64,000 nucleotides of DNA from Parazoarcus communis SWub3 = DSM 12120 (GTDB lineage: Bacteria; Pseudomonadota; Gammaproteobacteria; Burkholderiales; Rhodocyclaceae): NCBI RefSeq assembly GCF_003226565.1, contig NZ_QKOE01000001.1, positions 372,001-436,000 of the forward strand, in the 5' to 3' direction. The notes beneath the pieces are model-generated. The model ran no database searches, was not told where the DNA came from, and saw only the letters and a list, made by a program, of their open reading frames with translations. This document shows positions 60,330-64,000 of this stretch, piece after piece. The first letter of the stretch is position 1, and every line of letters begins with the position of its first letter. The position numbers and the translations under genes are program-made.

Positions 60330-61367
60330 TCAATCGACCAGTTTCCAGGCCACCGACTCACCCGCCCGCAACGGCACCAGCGGGTCATTTCCGAGGTAAC
60401 CATAGCTCGCCGGCACCTGCCAGGTTTCCCGCTGCAGCGTGATGCGGTCTGCGTTTGGCGCCAGACCATAGAAAGCCGGGCCGTTGAGACTGGCAAAGGC
60501 CTCCAGCCGATCGAGCGCGCCTGCCGCGTCAAAGACTTCGGCGTACAGTTCGATACCGGCATGGGCCGTATAACAACCGGCACAACCACAGGCCGACTCC
60601 TTGGCGCTGCGCGCATGCGGGGCGGAATCCGTACCCAGGAAGAAGCGCGGATTGCCCGAGGTCACCGCCTCGACCAGCGCCTGACGATGAGTCTCACGCT
60701 TGAGCACCGGCAGACAATAGTGATGCGGCCGGATGCCACCCGCAAAGATGGCATTGCGATTGAGCAGCAAGTGATGTGCAGTGACCGTCGCACCGACATT
60801 TGCACCCGCCGCCCGGACGAACTGGGCCGCCTCCGACGTCGTGATGTGCTCAAAAACCACCTTGAGCGCAGAAAAGCGGCGCACGACCGGCGACAACACA
60901 CGCTCGATGAAGACGCGCTCACGATCAAACACATCGACATCGCCTGCAGTGACTTCGCCATGCACACACAACACCATTCCACAGGCCTCCATCCGCTCCA
61001 GCACCGGATAGATCTTGTCGATTGCGGTCACCCCGGCATCGGAGTTGGTGGTTGCCCCCGCCGGGTACAGCTTGGCGGCGACGACGGCGCCACTGGCCTT
61101 TGCGCGGTCGATTTCGTCAGCCGGCATGTTGTCGGTGAGATAAAGGCTCATCAGCGGCTCGAAGCGCATGCCGGCCGGCACCGCGGCAAGAATGCGGTCG
61201 CGGTAAGCGAGGGCCTGCGCCGTTGTCGTCACCGGCGGGCGCAGGTTGGGCATGATGAGGGCGCGGCCAAAGCGCCCTGCGGTATGCGGTACGACCGTCG
61301 CCAGCGCTTCGCCATCGCGAACGTGCAGATGCCAGTCGTCAGGGCGGATCAGGGAAATCGAATGCAT
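60330..61367 (-). CDS. pyrC: Dihydroorotase
   Basis: PyrC closes the ring of carbamoyl aspartate to dihydroorotate in pyrimidine synthesis. The 345 residues match the E. coli class II enzyme (348). Metal ligands are His13 and His15 in [11 protein letters not shown], a carboxylated Lys in [13 protein letters not shown], and later His residues in LCVHGEVT and [12 protein letters not shown], with catalytic Asp in LGTDSAPH. The small lipoprotein gene follows directly. Confidence 0.97.
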   Translation of the reverse strand: MHSISLIRPDDWHLHVRDGEALATVVPHTAGRFGRALIMPNLRPPVTTTAQALAYRDRILAAVPAGMRFEPLMSLYLTDNMPADEIDRAKASGAVVAAKLYPAGATTNSDAGVTAIDKIYPVLERMEACGMVLCVHGEVTAGDVDVFDRERVFIERVLSPVVRRFSALKVVFEHITTSEAAQFVRAAGANVGATVTAHHLLLNRNAIFAGGIRPHHYCLPVLKRETHRQALVEAVTSGNPRFFLGTDSAPHARSAKESACGCAGCYTAHAGIELYAEVFDAAGALDRLEAFASLNGPAFYGLAPNADRITLQRETWQVPASYGYLGNDPLVPLRAGESVAWKLVD

Positions 61368-61421
61368 GTACGTGCTCTGTGGAGGTTTCGCCTGATTATA
61401 AACGCGCTGCCCTGCGCACGC

Positions 61422-62255
61422 TCAGTCACGCTTGAGAACCAGCGCACGCGCATAGAGCGCGTTCTTCGGCTCGCCGCTGATGTCGGCGGCCAACCGGGCT
61501 GCCGTCTTGAGCGGCAACTCGGCCAGCAACAGGCCCAGCACACGCTCGGCCTCAGCAGACAAACCCTCCGGTTCGGGCGCCCCCTGGACGACCAGGACAA
61601 ACTCTCCACGCACCCGGTTGTCGTCCGCAGCAAACCACGCCACAGCTTCACCCAGTGGCAGGCGCACGATCTCCTCGTGCAGCTTGGTCATCTCACGCGC
61701 CACCAGTAATTCCCGCGCGGCACCAAAGGCTGCCAACATATCCGTCACGCATTCAACGACCCGATGTGGTGCCTCGTAGAAGACCAGCGCATCACGCTCG
61801 CCCACCAGGCCCGAAAGCACCGTAAGCCGCGCAGCGGATTTGGGCGGCAAGAAACCAACGAAGCGAAACCCGCCTTCGGCAAATCCCGACACCGACAGCG
61901 CAGCGACCGCCGCACACGCTCCCGGCACCGGCACCACCGCAAACCCTGCCTGACGCACACGCGCCACTGCGCGCGCGCCAGGGTCCGAAATCGCGGGCGT
62001 ACCCGCATCGGAGATCAACGCGACCCGCTTGCCTTCAGCAAGCCAATGCACCAACTGATCCGCAGCCTTCTGCTCATTGTGCTGATGCAATGCGGTCAGC
62101 CGGACGCGAATCCCGAAAGCATCGAGCAGGCGCTGACTGTGGCGTGTGTCCTCGGCCGCGATGATGTCGACACCTCGCAGCACATCAAGTGCCCGCTGGC
62201 TGATATCACCGAGATTTCCGAGCGGAGTCGCCACCACGTACAATGACGAAGACAT
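61422..62255 (-). CDS. rsmI: 16S rRNA (cytidine1402-2'-O)-methyltransferase
   Basis: RsmI methylates the ribose of C1402, the partner of RsmH. From ATG 62255 ([18 protein letters not shown]) it has 277 residues, the family length. The SAM site is [10 protein letters not shown] and [26 protein letters not shown] and [12 protein letters not shown] follow. A start at 62285 ([10 protein letters not shown]) is possible and would share the CATG at 62283-62286 with yraN on the other strand. I prefer 62255. Confidence 0.95.
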   Translation of the reverse strand: MSSSLYVVATPLGNLGDISQRALDVLRGVDIIAAEDTRHSQRLLDAFGIRVRLTALHQHNEQKAADQLVHWLAEGKRVALISDAGTPAISDPGARAVARVRQAGFAVVPVPGACAAVAALSVSGFAEGGFRFVGFLPPKSAARLTVLSGLVGERDALVFYEAPHRVVECVTDMLAAFGAARELLVAREMTKLHEEIVRLPLGEAVAWFAADDNRVRGEFVLVVQGAPEPEGLSAEAERVLGLLLAELPLKTAARLAADISGEPKNALYARALVLKRD

Positions 62256-62283
62256 TAATGGCGCCAATGAAACGGGATCGGTC

Positions 62284-62697
62284 ATGAAAAAAGGCATCCT
62301 GAAGTCCAAGACAGCGATTGTGGGTGCGCAGGCAAATACTGCGCAAGCCTGCGGACAACAGGCAGAGGCGTTGGCGGCAGACCACCTGATCCGGCATGGC
62401 TTGCGCATCCTGGCCCGCAATGTCCGCTGCCGGGGCGGAGAAGTCGACATCATTGCACTCGACGGAGAAACCCTGGTGTTCGTCGAAGTCCGCCTGCGCC
62501 GCTCCAGCCGCTTTGGCGGGGCAGCAGCCAGCATCACCGCCAGCAAGCGCCAACGCATCATCCTCGCCACCCAGTGGTGGCTGGCCGGCGCCGGCCGGCA
62601 TCACGCCACCCGCCCATGCCGCTTTGACGCTGTGCTCTTTGCAAGTCCCGACACCACCTCCCTGCACTGGATGACTGCGGCCTTCGACGCGGACTGA
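62284..62697 (+). CDS. yraN: YraN/UPF0102 family protein (endonuclease-like fold)
   Basis: From ATG 62284 the protein has 137 residues. The UPF0102 core is complete: [45 protein letters not shown] (within its turns), then a [19 protein letters not shown] segment and [10 protein letters not shown]. The pattern E...GEVD...EVR is a restriction-endonuclease-like active site. No function is proven. Order rsmI (divergent), yraN, diaA, dolP equals that in E. coli (yraL-yraN-yraO-yraP). Confidence 0.9.
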   Translation: MKKGILKSKTAIVGAQANTAQACGQQAEALAADHLIRHGLRILARNVRCRGGEVDIIALDGETLVFVEVRLRRSSRFGGAAASITASKRQRIILATQWWLAGAGRHHATRPCRFDAVLFASPDTTSLHWMTAAFDAD

Positions 62698-62741
62698 AGC
62701 TCCTCGGCAGGACTATGGTCAGCCCGCCGGGCAAATCCTGA

Positions 62742-63427
<686 letters not shown>

Positions 63428-63428
<1 letters not shown>

Positions 63429-64000
63429 TGAAGACCTCGCAAAACCGTCGCACCCTGCTGCTCGGCCTCGCCGGCCTGACCGCATTACCGCTGCTGCAGG
63501 GCTGCTTTCCGGTCGTTGCTACCGGCGTCGGCGCCGGCGCAATGATGATTGCGGACCGCCGTAGCTCGGGCACTTATGTGGAGGACGAAGGCATTGAATG
63601 GAAGGGGTTCAGCCTGCTGCGCGACCATTTTGGCGCACTGAATCACATCAACGTCACGGCCTACAATCGTAACGTGCTATTAACCGGCGAAGTCCAGAAC
63701 GACAACGTTCGGGCCGAAGCCGAGCGCCTGATCGGCACCATCCAGAACGTCAAGGGTATCATCAACGAATTGCGCGTCGGCCCGGCCTCCTCGCTGACAG
63801 CCCGAGCCAATGATGGCCTGATCACGTCCAATGTAAAGGCTCGCTTCGTCGACGCCAACCGTTTCTCGGCGAACCACGTCAAGGTCGTGACCGAGGCAAA
63901 CATCGTGTTCCTGATGGGACTGGTCACGCGCTCGGAAGCCGACGCCGCCACCGAGATCGCCCGTACCAGCCAGGGCGTCAGCAAGGTGGTCCGCGTATTC
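63428..64000 (+). CDS. dolP: BON-domain outer membrane lipoprotein DolP (3' end cut)
   Basis: The gene starts in TGATG with the diaA stop and runs off the window after 191 codons. A lipobox LLQGC puts the lipid on Cys26. Two BON domains follow: INVTAYNRNVLLTGEVQND, broken by the usual turn, with GIINELRVGP, and then KARFVDANRFSANHVKVVTE with FLMGLVTRSEAD. E. coli DolP (YraP) binds anionic phospholipid at division sites and supports outer membrane integrity. The expected end is only a few residues beyond the window. Confidence 0.92.

Overview
This window reads as a GC-rich chromosomal segment of a free-living betaproteobacterium, most likely of the Rhodocyclales (Thauera/Azoarcus/Aromatoleum group). 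This is inferred from gene content, gene order and family resemblance; no search was run. It is dense housekeeping DNA. I see no insertion sequence, integrase, prophage, toxin-antitoxin module or CRISPR array.

Region by region. 1-3.3 kb: the tail of a LolA-like lipoprotein-sorting gene, then a TPP riboswitch ahead of thiD and thiC. 3.4-11.2 kb: a SWIM/SNF2 helicase, an OmpA-type lipoprotein, the fluoride channel gene crcB, a small mechanosensitive channel and glnS; a 180-bp foldback repeat lies in front of glnS. 11.3-16.2 kb: a MacAB-like export operon (adaptor, ATPase, two permeases) that ends in two small unrecognised genes. 16.2-23.4 kb: a 23S rRNA pseudouridine synthase, then a C4-dicarboxylate TRAP transporter (dctP, dctQ, dctM) divergent from its PAS histidine kinase and FixJ-type regulator (dctS, dctR). 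23.4-28.3 kb: tilS, accA, a Bax-inhibitor-1 family protein, an HPF/RaiA-like protein, an NhaR-like regulator and tRNA-Leu(CAA). 28.4-34.1 kb: queA-tgt (queuosine) and yajC-secD-secF (protein export). 34.2-41.3 kb: a DUF2322 gene, purB, apaG, argJ, secA, a dciA-like gene and a 62-residue membrane protein.

41.3-59.1 kb: the complete division and cell wall (dcw) cluster on the minus strand, transcribed mraZ-rsmH-ftsL-ftsI-murE-murF-mraY-murD-ftsW-murG-murC-ddlB-ftsQ-ftsA-ftsZ-lpxC. Genes overlap by about 4 bp almost throughout, except for the ftsA/ftsZ and ftsZ/lpxC gaps, which hold hairpins and an AT-rich inverted repeat. 59.2-64 kb: the mraZ promoter overlapped by a 10-bp-periodic MraZ-box array, RNase P RNA (rnpB), a small lipoprotein, pyrC, and the rsmI / yraN-diaA-dolP neighbourhood, cut by the window end.

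The points most worth a second look are non-coding. They are a second, inverted pair of MraZ-type boxes 165 bp beyond the first; the glnS foldback and an lpxC/ftsZ hairpin with a similar core; a 16-bp perfect palindrome at the -35 position of the yajC-secDF promoter; an 11-G homopolymer inside tilS; a hairpin on the ftsA stop codon followed by an AT-rich inverted repeat; and a thiD Shine-Dalgarno that lies inside the TPP aptamer. I found no clearly new multi-gene system.
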